DNA from: Ipomoea triloba
Lineage: Eukaryota; Streptophyta; Magnoliopsida; Solanales; Convolvulaceae
Reading direction: 5' to 3'
NCBI RefSeq assembly: GCF_003576645.1
Contig: NC_044918.1
Coordinates: 19,378,401-19,442,400 of the forward strand
DNA length: 64,000 bases
Shown here: one piece after another, positions 35,479 to 47,713 of the stretch
Layout of the letters: every line of letters begins with the position of its first letter
Numbering within the stretch: the first letter of the stretch is position 1
The notes under the pieces: model-generated
Database searches by the model: none
Told to the model about the DNA's origin: nothing
What the model saw: only the letters and a program-made list of their open reading frames with translations
Position numbers and translations under genes: made by a program

Positions 35479-36711
35479 ATATTTTAAACTTTCAATTTTA
35501 ATAAACTAGTGCATTTACACTAATGATATGAGTGATGCTATATTTCCTTCTTGATTTCACCAATTACATGGTAATATGTGCTTAGTTCTATTTATATTTG
35601 ATTAATAAGAAAATCTCAATGTAACAAAAAATTATTAATGCATAGTAGATAAATATTATGAGGTGAAATAAAGATGGGAAAATAGCATTATTCAACTAGT
35701 ATTTTACCCTCTTGAATTTATTTTCTAATGTTTATCTCTTGAAATGAAAATAATTTTTTTATATTAATTATTTGTTAACAGTTGGTTAACTCAACTAAAA
35801 GTTAAAAAAATAAATGATCCAATAATCAAATAAAAAAATCAATTAAGTAGTGTCATATCAATAAATGAATATTTAAAGATAAATATAGGATGCGGGTGCA
35901 CTATCAATCAATTTTTATCTCTAATATTCACCTCTACAGTGACACTATTTAATACTCGATCCGTGTGTGTGCGCGCGCGCGTGTGTAGCCTTGAATTGAC
36001 AAACCACATTGATCAAATAAAAAAATATCATAAAAAATAATTCATGTCTTTAATTAAATGTAAAGAAGGTCCAAAAAAAAATGATTGATGCATTATGAGG
36101 TAAAAATCAGTAAGTAATTTTAAAAGAGAAATGTAGTATAATTCAATTAATTATGTAAATTTACTTCACATGTTAAATTATTTTATAAATAAAATTTCGA
36201 TTCAAGTAGCACTCTGACTATTCTTTGTTATTTAGTAAAGTACAAATCTCAATGCACTAATTACATTGTTTTTAATAAAATTTATTTCTAAAAAATTGAC
36301 ACATATATATAATAAATTGTTGTATATAAACGATGAGTTATAATAAATTAATAATGTCTTTTTTTATAATTAACAACCATAAATTTGTAATTACGACGTA
36401 CTAATTATATTTATCTCTCAATTTAATCTACGTATTCTTCGAACTAACATTATGACCAAGCATAATAAATGTATCAATACCCATCAAATAAGTTTGAATT
36501 GAACATTCTCGATTACGCTTGTCATATATGGTCTTTCTAGTGTGATTTACTTCTCCAATGTAGTTTGTGAGTTATTAGATATGAGTAATGTTGTTTTCAA
36601 AAAAAAAAAAGATATGAGTAATGTTTATCATGTGCATACTATCAGGTCGTGGTAGTGAGTTTTTCTTCTCATCAAAATAATAATAAATTTACAAAAAGAA
36701 AAGAATAATAA
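35479..36711. other. A/T-rich spacer
   Basis: Contains a GTGTGTGTGCGCGCGCGCGT run at about 35964-35985. No gene seen. Confidence 0.4.
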
Positions 36712-36714
36712 TAA

Positions 36715-37015
36715 GGGTGCGTTTGGTTCGCACATGGGAATCGGAATCGGAATGGGTATCAAATACTTGGTAATGGTAATGGGTTTTGGTGAAAGTATTT
36801 AACATGTTTGGTAATTGGGTGGAATGGGAATGATTATTAATAGTTGAGAAAGAAATGAGGAAGGGGGATGAAACCCTTATTTAATAAGGGTATGGGTTTT
36901 GTCATTAATGGGGTATTCCAAAACCATAGTAGCATTCACAAAACCTATCAACCAAACACAAACAATCACTTTCATACCCATTCCTTATGCCTAAACCCAC
37001 CAACCAAACACACCC
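36715..37015. mobile_element. Tourist-like MITE, copy E1
   Basis: GGGTGCGTTTGGTTCGC.. to ..AACCAAACACACCC, flanked by TAA on both sides (36712-36714, 37016-37018), as for PIF/Harbinger-type insertions. Confidence 0.8.
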
Positions 37016-37214
37016 TAAATGCCCATAGAATATATAAGTTGATACTTGAATATAAGGTCTTAAATTAGTAACGAGAGCATACATTGGGTAAATCTCGCCT
37101 TGGTGACCGGTGATCCTAGTTAGCAAATGAACACAAAGAGGTAAGCCAATCAAGATTTTTCATATTAATCGACTCAATTAAAAGACAAATAGGGAAGAAA
37201 AGAAAAAAGACTTT

Positions 37215-37517
37215 GGGTGTGTTTGGTTGGTGGGTTTAGGCATAAGGAATGGGTATGAAAGTGATTGTTTGTGTTTGGTTGATAGGTTTTGTGAATGCTA
37301 CTATGGTTTTGGAATACCCCATTAATGACAAAACCCATACCCTTATTAAATAAGGGTTTCATCCTCCCTTCCTCATTTCTTTCTCCAACTATTAATAATC
37401 AATTCCCATTACCAGCTACCAAACATGTCTAATACTTTCACCAAAACCCCTATTACCATTACCAATTATTTTGATACCCATTCCGATTCCGATTCCCATG
37501 TGCGAACCAAACCACCC
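37215..37517. mobile_element. Tourist-like MITE, copy E2 (inverted relative to E1)
   Basis: GGGTGTGTTTGGTTGGTGGG.. to ..TGCGAACCAAACCACCC. Near-mirror image of E1, about 200 bp downstream. Flanks do not form a clean TSD. Confidence 0.75.
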
Positions 37518-37773
37518 TCTGTGTGTTAATTCAACCGTATTGTGACTATTTTTTTTTAAGGACTAGAAGGAGAAAGTTATTATTTTTTTTCAAGAAGCTT
37601 GAAATAGAGATTTAAAAAAAAATCTTTTAAAAAATGTGTCAACAGATAACCAAACAGCACTCAATTATACAACAATATAAAGTAATGTTAAATTGTGGCA
37701 AGCAACCAACAGCGTCCCAACATTTAAGCCGGCTGCCAATATAAAGTACTTGCAAGTACATGATAAATTAAAT

Positions 37774-37798
37774 NNNNNNNNNNNNNNNNNNNNNNNNN
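37774..37798. other. Assembly gap (25 N)
   Basis: Run of 25 N flanked immediately by the two arms of an inverted repeat (..GATAAATTAAAT / ATTTAATTTATC..). Confidence 0.99.
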
Positions 37799-38054
37799 AT
37801 TTAATTTATCATGTACTTGCAAGTACTTTATATTGGCAGCCGGCTTAAATGTTGGGACGCTGTTGGTTGCTTGCCACAATTTAACATTACTTTATATTGT
37901 TGTATAATTGAGTGCTGTTTGGTTATCTGTTGACACATTTTTTAAAAGATTTTTTTTTAAATCTCTATTTCAAGCTTCTTGAAAAAAAATAATAACTTTC
38001 TCCTTCTAGTCCTTAAAAAAAAATAGTCACAATACGGTTGAATTAACACACAGA

Positions 38055-38364
38055 GGGTGTCGTTTGGTTCGCACATGGGAATCGGAATCGGAATGGGTAT
38101 CAAAATAATTGGTAATGGTAATAGAGGTTTTGGTGAAAGTATTAGACATGTTTGGTAGACATTGGGTGAATGGTGAATGATTATTAATAGTTGGAGAAAG
38201 AAATGAGGAAGGGAGGATGAAACCCTTATTAATAAGGGTATGGGTTTTGTCATTAATGGGGTATTCCAAACACCATAGTAGCATTCCCAAAACCTATCAA
38301 CCAAACACAAACAATCACTTTCATACCCATTCCTTATGCCTAAACCCACCAACCAAACACACCC
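38055..38364. mobile_element. Tourist-like MITE, copy E3 (mirror of E2)
   Basis: GGGTGTCGTTTGGTTCGC.. to ..AACCAAACACACCC. It is the E2 element in the inverted arm and probably not an independent insertion. Confidence 0.7.
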
Positions 38365-38559
38365 AAAGTCTTTTTTCTTTTCTTCCCTATTTGTCTTTTA
38401 ATTGAGTCGATTAATTATGAAAAATCTTGATTGGCTTACCTCTTTGTGTTCATTTGCTAACTAGGATCACCGGTCACAAGGCGAGATTTACCCAATGTAT
38501 GCTCTCGTTACTAATTTAAGACCTTATATTCAAGTATCAACTTATATATTCTATGGGCG

Positions 38560-39565
38560 TAATGGTAATGGGTTTTGGTGAAAGTATTTAACATGTTTGG
38601 TAATTGGGTGGAATGGGAATGATTATTAATAGTTGAGAAAGAAATGAGGAAGGGGGATGAAACCCTTATTTAATAAGGGTATGGGTTTTGTCATTAATGG
38701 GGTATTCCAAAACCATAGTAGCATTCACAAAACCTATCAACCAAACACAAACAATCACTTTCATACCCATTCCTTATGCCTAAACCCACCAACCAAACAC
38801 ACCCTAAATGCCCATAGAATATATAAGTTGATACTTGAATATAAGGTCTTAAATTAGTAACGAGAGCATACATTGGGTAAATCTCGCCTTGTGACCGGTG
38901 ATCCTAGTTAGCAAATGAACACAAAGAGGTAAGCCAATCAAGATTATTCATAATTAATCGACTCAAATTAAAAAGACAAATAGGGAAGAAAAGAAAAAAG
39001 ACTTTGGGTGTGTTTGGTTGGTGGGTTTAGGCATAAGGAATGGGTATGAAAGTGATTGTTTGTGTTTGGTTGATAGGTTTTGGGAATGCTACTATGGGTT
39101 TGGAATACCCCATTAATGAGAAAACCCATACCCTTATTATATAAGGGTTTCATCTCCCTTCCTCATTTCTTCCTCAACTATTAATAATCATTCCCATTCC
39201 ACCCAACTACCAAACATGCTAAATACTTTCACCAAAATCTATTACCATTACCAATTATTTGATACCCATTCCGATTCCGATTCCCATGTGCGAACCAAAC
39301 ACACCCTCTGTGTGTTAATTCAACCGTATTGTGACTATTTTTTTTTAAGGACTAGAAGGAGAAAGTTATTATTTTTTTTTCAAGAAGCTTGAAATAGAGA
39401 TTTAAAAAAAAAATCTTTTAAAAAATGTGTCAACAGATAACCAAACAGCACTCAATTATACAACAATATAAAGTAATGTTAAATTGTGGCAAGCAACCAA
39501 CAGCGTCCCAACATTTAAGCCGGCTGCCAAATATAAAGTACTTGCAAGTACATGATAAATTAAAT
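38560..39565. repeat. ~1-kb direct copy of 36771-37773
   Basis: Sequence from TAATGGTAATGGGTTTTGG (38560) to GATAAATTAAAT (39565) repeats 36771-37773 in direct orientation with a few differences. It contains the right part of E1 (to 38804) and a copy of E2 (39005-39306). It then continues into unique sequence, whereas the first copy ends at the N gap. Confidence 0.95.
39005..39306. mobile_element. Tourist-like MITE, copy E5 (duplicate of E2)
   Basis: Same element and same flanks (..GACTTT / TCTGTGTG..) as E2 at 37215, within the direct copy. Confidence 0.75.
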
Positions 39566-39578
39566 AAAAATTACTTCG

Positions 39579-39580
<2 letters not shown>

Positions 39581-39647
<67 letters not shown>
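39581..39647. repeat. (AT)n microsatellite
   Basis: About 67 bp of AT repeat. ORFs with Tyr-Ile repeats across it are artefacts. A (TTA)n tract lies further on at about 39896-39935. Confidence 0.95.
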
Positions 39648-39650
<3 letters not shown>

Positions 39651-39894
39651 TATCTCCAGATTTCTTAGTATTGGGTCTTTTTCTTGGCTTTCCCTTTCCC
39701 TTCCCCCCACCCGTCTCTTGTTTTACTATATTTGTTGTGTTTTTTGGTTTATATTTTGGTTTGGTTTTGTTTTTTGTCAATTAGAGATTTTATGATATTT
39801 TACTTCCAATTTCTTGTTTGTTATTGTGTGTTTGTTTGTATTGCGAGTTGGTGATTAAATTTGTATTTGATTGTGTACAAAGAGTGGTCATTGA

Positions 39895-39935
<41 letters not shown>

Positions 39936-40505
39936 GCTTACATTTGATTGAATTATGAATAAAATTATTGCCCATTTATTAGGAAGGAATATCCGAATAT
40001 GTGTGGCAGCATATCCCGCCCTTAACCTAGATTATTACCCTTTAATTTCTTCATGTCCTCCTCATTCATGTTACTGGGTGTAGGCACAATTTTTTTTTTT
40101 TTTTTGAAAGGAAATCAATTAATTAATTCATATTAAGTCTTAAACTATCTAAAATGATAGGAGGGGTCAACATACCAAACAATACATTCAGACAAGAAAC
40201 AAGCCGCCGTAGCAATCAAGTACATTAGTTATTATATTCGCTGAACACTTAACAAATTAAAGAGAAACTTATCTACATCTGCATATGCCCTAACAAGCAT
40301 ACATTTTTCTATATCTACATCTTTGAAGGAAATACTTCATTAGAAATTTATAAAATAAATATAATTCAAAATTTACACATAATTTCTTGTTATATAATTA
40401 GTAATGTCAAGTAGAACTTGCCAAGTTGGTTTAGTCCGTACTGATATGGGTTGACATGCTAGCCCACATTATAATGTGTGTTGTGTTGGATTGACAAATA
40501 ATTAC
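39936..40505. other. Spacer with probable retroposon tail
   Basis: A 15-bp poly-T at 40092-40106 followed by non-repetitive sequence (to about 40250) looks like the A-tail of a minus-strand retroposon, but no TSD or coding motif was recognised. Confidence 0.25.
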
Positions 40506-40545
40506 TGTATGGATCATAGTTCACATAGCTGTGTGAAACAATTAT
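40506..40545. mobile_element. Solo end of the palindromic-TIR family (diverged)
   Basis: TATGGATCATAGTTCACATAGCTGTGTGAAAC resembles the GTGGACCATGGTCCACA-GC-TGTGG termini of the family. No partner end was found. Confidence 0.4.
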
Positions 40546-41400
40546 TTATACGAGAATATGTCTCATTTTCAAAATTAGAAATTAGAAATTGTACTTTGAA
40601 AGAAAAAAATTTAGTTTGAATCAGAACCGCTAGTTTAAGGCTGGAACCATAATAAACCTTTCTTACAAGGTCTTGGTTTCTTTAATTTCCAATCTATTAA
40701 CTATTGGTTTAGAGTAGGAACCGAACCGATGTCAATCTAACTTGGTCCATTTTTGCAATCAACTAGCTTCTTATGCATTTTCTCCCATGTACATAAAAAG
40801 AAATTAAGAATTATTTATATAAAAAGTATAGTTACCTATGAAAATTATTAACCACACCGAAAAAAGTAAATCACACTAAAAAGATCTAGTGTAATGAACT
40901 CGATTGAAAAATATTAATAAAAATTAAATTAATAAAAATTTAAGTATAAAAATTATGTTCTACTCACTTGACAACTCTTTTAAAAAGTTTATCTTTTTAG
41001 TCTTACTGGTTGTAATGGCTGATAAAATTGAGCGTAGTCTTTGCTGGCCAAACATTATTATTCACTTAAAAAATGATTTACTAATTAAAGAATTAAACTG
41101 TTGACTTCAATATTCAATAAAAGCCAAAAAAGAAATTCCGAGAAAACGTGTGCTACCGCATCGGATGCTACGCTTTACTAAACTTATGGTTGGATTGAGA
41201 GAAGAATCCTCAAAATGTAACGTATCAATGAAGCAACTTAACTACTTACTCTCTTCACTTTTTTTACGCTGAAGCGTCCATTGCGTGAATGGATTAGGCA
41301 ATTTATATCATCAATAAGGTCACATAGCATTATAAACTCTGGACTAAAAATACAAGATATGCACAATAAATTATAACACAAGACACATAGACATATCATA
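40546..41400. other. Spacer
   Basis: No supported gene. The 3' part may be the former 3' flank of the subtilase fragment. Confidence 0.4.
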
Positions 41401-41449
41401 ATTGAATCATGTGCTCCATCCAACTAAAAGCCTAAGCTGATAGTTGGAC
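41401..41449. repeat. 49-bp direct repeat bounding the subtilase fragment (copy 1)
   Basis: ATTGAATCATGTGCTCCATC.. to ..TAGTTGGAC is repeated at 41952-42000 with 4 mismatches. On the minus strand both copies encode the same shifted C-terminal tail (..QLSA stop) plus downstream bases. Confidence 0.9.
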
Positions 41450-41951
41450 ATTGAAGCTCAAGAGATCGATGTTTTCGAGACATTTGTAGTGATGTTTCCC
41501 CCTTGAAAATGTCTTGATGCTGGAACAGTTGTAGCCGCTGGCGCAGAGGAAGTTGAGGTGGTCGGTTATGCTCAGGTCGTAGACCAGCCTGGGATCCGCG
41601 GCCCAGTTCGGCCGCACGTGTCCCGCCCCGTAGGCGAACGGGGTTGCCGCCTTGTCGTTGGCGTCCCTGATCGTGTTCCCCGTGTTGTCTTTCGTGCCCG
41701 CTGTGGTGATGAGAGCAGAACGAAGGGCGGCGGGGCTCCAGTGAGGGTGGAGGATGCGGAGGAGGCCGACGATGCCGCTGACATGAGGGCAAGACATGGA
41801 CGTGCCGAAATCGACATTGAAAGGGAAGGTCCGGTGGTCGAATGGGAGACCGGTGGGGCTTGTTCCTTGAGAATATGCGGCTATAATATTCACTCCAGGT
41901 GCAGTCACATCAGGCTTGAGAATCTCTGGGGTAACTTTATTTGGATACCAA
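41432..41951 (-). pseudogene. Subtilisin-like protease (S8) fragment
   Basis: The frame reads YPNKVTPEILKPDVTAPGVN.. then GTSMSCPHVSGIVGLLRILH (catalytic Ser region), SPAALRSALITTA, FAYGAGHVRPNWAADPRLVY and DHLNFLCASGYN, all hallmark blocks of plant subtilases (SBT, mostly secreted serine endopeptidases). Only the last ~160 residues of the peptidase domain are present. The catalytic Asp and His regions, signal peptide and prodomain are absent. Just after SFN (about 41450) the frame shifts relative to the expected NYP-T-I-S block, leaving VQLSA and a stop, so the C-terminal fibronectin-like domain is also lost. The segment is far more GC-rich than its surroundings. A remnant, not an active enzyme. 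Confidence 0.9.
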
Positions 41952-42000
41952 ATTGAATAATGTGCTCTATCTAACTAAAAGCCTAAGCTGATAATTGGAC
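41952..42000. repeat. 49-bp direct repeat bounding the subtilase fragment (copy 2)
   Basis: Second copy, 551 bp from the first, joined directly to the PNKVTPEILKP block of the fragment. Confidence 0.9.
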
Positions 42001-43414
42001 TGCACATTTATGTTTATATTATATTTATGCTCACAATCATAACATTATGGACCCAAACTGGATTGAAAAAAGATATACGAAATTCATACTCATAAGGTAC
42101 ATAATTTTGTTACACAAGACACATATATGTGTTATATTTTTTACTTATTTTTCAAATTTGATTTAGGCACATAATTTGTGTTCATAGGTACATAATTTCA
42201 CATTTTCAACATTTTCCTTCACCATCATTGGCGATCGTCGCGTTTGGAGGAGGCGACAATTGGTCCAGTTGGTTTGCCTTCTCTTTCGCCGAAGAAGGTA
42301 GACAAGTTGGTCGCCTCCTTAAAATGCGATCGATGATCGTCCAGTCGCCAATCGCGGGAAAGTGAAGTGTAAGAAAGGTCGCCAAAACCTAGGTAACTTG
42401 TAATTACAAGTTTTTTTTTTTTGGAAACCTGTAATTACAAGTTACTAACCAGTTTTTGGGCTTCAATACTTCCAAATAACATGTTTAAAATAACATGTTT
42501 ATGAGTTTAATTGCAACTTTGAAAGTTTATGAGCTTACTTGACTTTTTTAAGTAAAGTTTAGAAGCCAATTTAACCATTTTCCCCATATTTTTAATTAAA
42601 ACTGATTTGTGCATGCTGCTTATATATTATTTACAAGCCAGAATCGGTTAATAAACACGTTACTAATTTCATTGTGCTACAGTAGCAATTTTACCAAGTT
42701 ATCTAAGCTAGCAGTTGAAAATTTCTAATCATTGATAACATTCGATTTTTTTTAAAGCTAGAATTAAGTGGATGAGTTTTTTAGTTTACTTTTTTTTTTT
42801 AATTTTTTTTAATTTTTACAACTTTTGAACCAAAAAAAAATAATAATAAAAAATTCTAACCACTGCACTTTAGGTGGCTGGAAACTTTCTATCAAAAAAT
42901 AGAAATAAAAAATAAAAAAGAGTGCATTGTGAAGCATCAGTGACTGGGCTTTTATGTGGATGGAGGCCTTTTGCTTCTCCATCAATTCAACATCTTTCCT
43001 TCTTCGGTTGTTAGGCATCGCTATTGATTCATAAAGCAGTGTAGCCATAGATTATAATAATAATTCAACAAACCAAAATAAATCACAAAAAAAAAATTAA
43101 TTTAAAAAAAAAAAACTCATAAATGATCAATCTATAAGTTAGGGAAGTCTATTGTAACATTTTATAAAGTTTCTGTAAGTTTTTTACTAAACATAAATAT
43201 TTTCAAAACGTGTAAACACTCAGCTTTTTAAATTTTTGTGTATCATAAGTTGTCAACAGTAACACAATTATTTGTTAAAGAATTTATAATTATAAGAATT
43301 ATGGTTGGAATACAAAAAACTCCCAACTAGTTTAAACACAAAATAATTAATGCATTAAGAAGGGTGTAGATGCACTGGAACTAACCAGGACTGAGACAAC
43401 TCCGAGCCAGTCTT
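42001..43414. other. Spacer
   Basis: 42225-42370 is locally GC-rich (GGCGATCGTCGCG.., GGTCGCCTCC..) without a credible ORF. The remainder is A/T-rich with poly-T and poly-A runs. Confidence 0.4.
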
Positions 43415-43489
43415 CCCCCCCCCCCCCCCCCCCCCCNNNNNNNNNNNNNNNNNNNNNNNNNNNNNNNNNNGTCTTCCCCCCCCCCCCCC
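43415..43489. repeat. Poly-C tract interrupted by a 34-N gap
   Basis: GTCTT followed by about 22 C, then N at 43437-43470, then GTCTT and about 15 C again. The same unique word on both sides suggests the two contig ends overlap. Confidence 0.95.
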
Positions 43490-43674
43490 CCAAACAACCC
43501 AGCTAGTGACCAAGTAATATTGGAAAAAGAGTGGACCCTTTTTTTTGCAAAATGGGAGTGACCGAGTTTTGCCCACGTATATTTGTTGGTTATTACTCCG
43601 TATTAGTGAAAGAAAATAATTCAGTTTTTTCTAATAATAAAAATATTATTTAACATGATGAGAAAGTTCCATTT

Positions 43675-43781
43675 GTTTTGAGTACTACTAATTCTATTAC
43701 AATAGAGTACTCTACGAGGCTTGAACCCACAACCTCTTATACAAGACTGCAACTTGGTGCCACTAAACGACAAAGTTTTGG
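43675..43781 (-). mobile_element. SINE copy with 15-bp TSD
   Basis: Minus strand: AACTTTGTCGTTTAGTGGCA.. (box A), TGTGGGTTCAAGCCTC (box B), ..TAATAGAATTAGTAGTACTC and a short A-tail. GAGAAAGTTCCATTT (43660-43674) and GAGAAAGTTTCATTT (43782-43796) form the TSD. Same family as 29329. Confidence 0.9.
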
Positions 43782-43911
43782 GAGAAAGTTTCATTTTTAG
43801 TTTCATAATTATTATGGGTCTGTATCACATTTGATCCTAATTTCTTTTAAATGATTGATATAGTTTCACAATTTTGTGATATTATCATGTTCATTTGATT
43901 TTTTTATCAAA

Positions 43912-43990
43912 GACCTTATAGTCAAGCGGCATGAAGTGATTTTCCGAAATAGGATGTCATGGGTTTGAGCCTCAGTAGGGATGATAATAT
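43912..43990 (+). mobile_element. SINE head fragment
   Basis: GACCTTATAGTCAAGCGGCA..ATGTCATGGGTTTGAGCCTC carries box A and box B of the same SINE family. The 3' half is absent or diverged and no TSD was identified. Confidence 0.7.
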
Positions 43991-44426
43991 AGACTGGGGA
44001 GGTACGTGCCACAAGTCACAACATATCAAAAAATACTTTTACGACAATCAAAATAATTATAGTATTACTCTTGGTATCCCACCTAATTAAGTTCTTTCAT
44101 TAAGGACCGAACTAAAGAAATTTTTTTTTAAAAAAAATAATTGTTTTTCTTAAATCGTTATCATACTTTAGCTAATTAAAGTAAACAAAGTCCATGGAAG
44201 CATCCATCCTAAAAGTCATAGCATCTTCTAAGTGCTAAGTCCAATTCTTTGGCAAAGTCTAACGTTTGACCCAATTGCGAAATAGTTATTACATTACATA
44301 CAATTCTCTTCCTTTCCTTGTCAAGTACTAATATAGTATAAATTCTCACATTAAAAAATAATATATATAATTCTCACATTAAATTTTACAATGAAATATA
44401 AGGTCTAAGATTGACTTAGTTTGGAC
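43991..44426. other. Spacer
   Basis: No supported feature. Confidence 0.4.
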
Positions 44427-44431
44427 CTTAT

Positions 44432-45231
44432 TGTTAAGAAGAAAAAGTGAAAAGTATATATATTTGAATTTCAAAATTGTGCGGGTACAGATCTCTATCT
44501 AGAAAATCCTCTAATTCTTCACTTGCTTTACTTGACTTGAAACTTTAACTGAAGGGCCTCCGGAATGCGGCTTTGTTCTTCAAAGAAGGGCTTTGTTGCT
44601 TGATCTTCGTTGAAGGGCTTCCGGACTCAAATGGCTTGATCTTCAAGGGCTTCCGGACTCAAATGGCTTGATCTTCAAGTTCGCTTTAACTTAGCTTGAA
44701 GAATATTTGGTCTTCAATCAACTTTAGCTTGGCTTGATTTCTTCAATTCAGAGCTTCTTCAGTTCTTCAATTCCTCAAGTGTGTCTTTTAGAATGAATGA
44801 AGGGCTCTATTTATAGGGGGAATATGAGAGACTTTTGATGGGCTTCAAACTCTTCAATATTATCCTTATATTATCAATTAATATTTAGGATAAAATGAGT
44901 ATTTATCTAGAATGTATTTAGCCACCATTGCATCCAAATTCATAATCTTATCACATATTCAAATTAAATAATTAATTTAAATATATGAATATCTTATCAC
45001 ATAATTAATTTAAATATATAAATATTTCCTGACGGGCCAAATATGGATCAGTCCATCTTTATAATTTGAGTCCATCGGCCATTAATTATATTCAATTTGG
45101 GCAATTGGGCCAATTTAATTGGACAATTTAATTAGTCCAAATAAATCAATAATCAGCCCAATTACATAAAAAATGAAGCCCATAACATACGAATCAGCCC
45201 ATTTGTCGGCTTCAAATTTTCTGTGTCTACA
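44432..45231 (-). repeat. 3' LTR of the gypsy-derived element
   Basis: 800 bp. Differs from its partner by an extra copy of a 32-bp unit (GGGCTTCCGGACTCAAATGG.., at about 44615-44680). Confidence 0.93.
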
Positions 45232-47713
45232 AATTGCCCCCTCGAGACTTGCCGGGACATGCTGCTTGATGTACTTGGAGCGAGGAAGTCTCGAAATTAA
45301 TTAAAGAGCGATCATATATGTTAGTGTATCTTCATTTTCCAGGAGCTAATTAAGCCCACAATAATTTTCAATCTTATTGGGCCTAATGCATCCAATTTCG
45401 AAGGCCATTTCAATTTTAAAATCCAATCAAGAAAATAGCCCAAAATCACAAGCCATTTCAATTTCAGAACCTTGCTCAAATTACTGCAGAATAAACTTTT
45501 CCTTGGACATGATTCTAGCTTCGCGATTGAACCCTGCGTCTCATCAAATTCTGAATCCCAATCAAACTCTAAATTCCAATTGAACCTTGAATTTAAATCT
45601 AAATCAAACTGTGAATCCTAACTCAAGTTGCGCTACCAAGAAACACCTATAATAAGGCATTCGGTCATCGCAAATTTTCACCGGTGGATCAAAGAACGAC
45701 CAGCGCACGACAGGAATCAAGAACTGTGTTCAAAATTTTCGCACAAAGGCAATCTCGTTACTTCTTCGAACTCCCTTTGACAACCTTGCCTCTACTCTGG
45801 ACTACTTCACCCCAATATCCTTCTGCCGAAAATCTCGTGCTCCAAACTGCTCTTACTGGAGTCTCGCCGAAGGGGATAGAGCATAGGAAAATTTGCCAGG
45901 GGACCCAAGTGCATGAATCCCAGCTCAAAGAGCGCACGGGAAATTTGCCACGGGACTCGAGTGCATGAATTCCTGCTCTCATAGTCCTCTTCCGCGGACA
46001 TTCTGCTGCAATTTTTCTTTGGAATGGATCACCATTAATGTGTCTTCTCACCAGAGCGACTCGCTACAGCTATGGGTTACCGTCGGAGAAATCTGCTGTT
46101 GTCTGGGATTTTTTTTTTCTCGTCGGTCACTATCACCGGAGACGAAAGCCGTCACCCACCGCTGTTCAGGTGCATCTCCGTTCTCGTCGTTTTCGTCGAC
46201 AAAGAAGAGAGAACCAGGCCACCAACAATGAACTTTGTTGTAGCTTCGCCGCCGAGAATAATCTACTGCCTCATTAGAATTTTGCGGATGCCAACCGGAA
46301 TTTCTGTCATTGGATCTTGAGCAAAAAGGATACAGATTTGAAGGTCGCCGGTGGAAATGTTGAAACTTGGCCAACAAAGATACTGCCGAAGGTTCACATA
46401 TGGTATTTGAGACTTTATTTGCTTCTAACAAGCTTTTGTTGATTTCTGTTTTACTTTGCTTTCGCTTCAATGCTTCTTAATATTTCCCTTTTGCAAGTTC
46501 CAACACCTGACAAGCAGCACATGGGTGTGGAGGAATTGATTTAAACATATGGCTTTGACTTTTCCTTGACTTAGGCTCTTTGCTTTTGCTTTAGCCTTGC
46601 TTTCTCAACATCTTGCTTGTGTGAAATTTTAATGTCTGACACGTGAATTTGAGAGGAATTGACTTAACTTCTTTACACATGGCTTATATTCACATGGCTC
46701 ATACATGCACATATATGTGTTAACATAAGCGCATAGTCTACCATCTTTTAAGGATCGTACACAGTGTGCATAATTACTATGTATGCATATATGTTTATTT
46801 TCCCACTGCCTCATTACTTGTGTGGATCAGTGGATGTATACATGCATATAATAACATTGTAAGCCACTGGTTATGCTTGCAATTTCGTGTGCTGTATATA
46901 TGTATAAAACATATATAAATCTAAGGCTTCCACCTTGAAAATCATAATATATGCATTGCTTGGCCATCCACTTTCCTTTATTTGCATGCCCCTGATATAT
47001 AGTATACATAATCCATGTTTGCTTTCTCCCTAAAAGATTCAAACGAAATTTGAACATAGGAAATTCTGGACAGATTCGTGCCTTCACTTCAACTTAAAAT
47101 TCGACCCTTCAAATGTAGTATTCAAGCCTAGATGTCTTCATAAAAGTTATAGCTCTGTAAGTTAGATTTTCAAGGACACCTAGATCGCCTCAATCGGATC
47201 AACATAGGCCGAGATATGACCAAAATACTAAACAGTGGTCAATCGCTACGGGAATGCATGCTTTGACAATTCTCTTCCATTCCAAGACTTGCAATGCTTT
47301 CCATACTTCTCCTCTTCTTTTCCATGCCCATATTGCTTGTCTTGAATTATAATAAAATCACCATCTTGGAAACGAATTGGAGTTTTCTTTTGTTATGACT
47401 GAACTTAGACAATGAAATTTCTAAGCTGCCTACGTACTCCCATGAAGGAGATCAAGTCAAACGTAGTTCAAATAACCTTTTGAATGGTTAATGCCGTACA
47501 CAGTTTAAACTCTTGCGGGCCAGGAGCTTACCGTACGCAGTTTAAACTCATGCGGGTCAGGAGTGTCTATGACTTGGGCTCACCCATAGACAAGTGAGAT
47601 GTTTAGCAGTTTAACCACGTGCAACATTTTTGGTGGACTTCTTCTCATTCATCAAAGTATCATGGCCATGCGATCACCCTCCAATTCTTGGGTGCCTCCA
47701 CATCTTTACCATT

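Larger units (their letters stand above)
37021..38558. repeat. ~755-bp near-perfect inverted repeat around an N gap
   Basis: 37021-37773 is the reverse complement of 37799-38558 apart from small indels and substitutions. The arms abut the 25-N gap exactly. See the finding on a probable assembly artefact. Confidence 0.95.

Noticed and set aside
39425..39784. ORFs with Tyr-Ile repeats on both strands
   Set aside because: Products of translating the (AT)n tract.
41424..41956. Other ORFs over the subtilase fragment (both strands)
   Set aside because: Shadow frames of a GC-rich coding segment; only the frame with GTSMSCPHVSG matches a family.
45684..46470. Overlapping ORFs inside the gypsy-derived element
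   Set aside because: Short, overlapping on both strands, no gag, RT or integrase motif; treated as non-coding interior.
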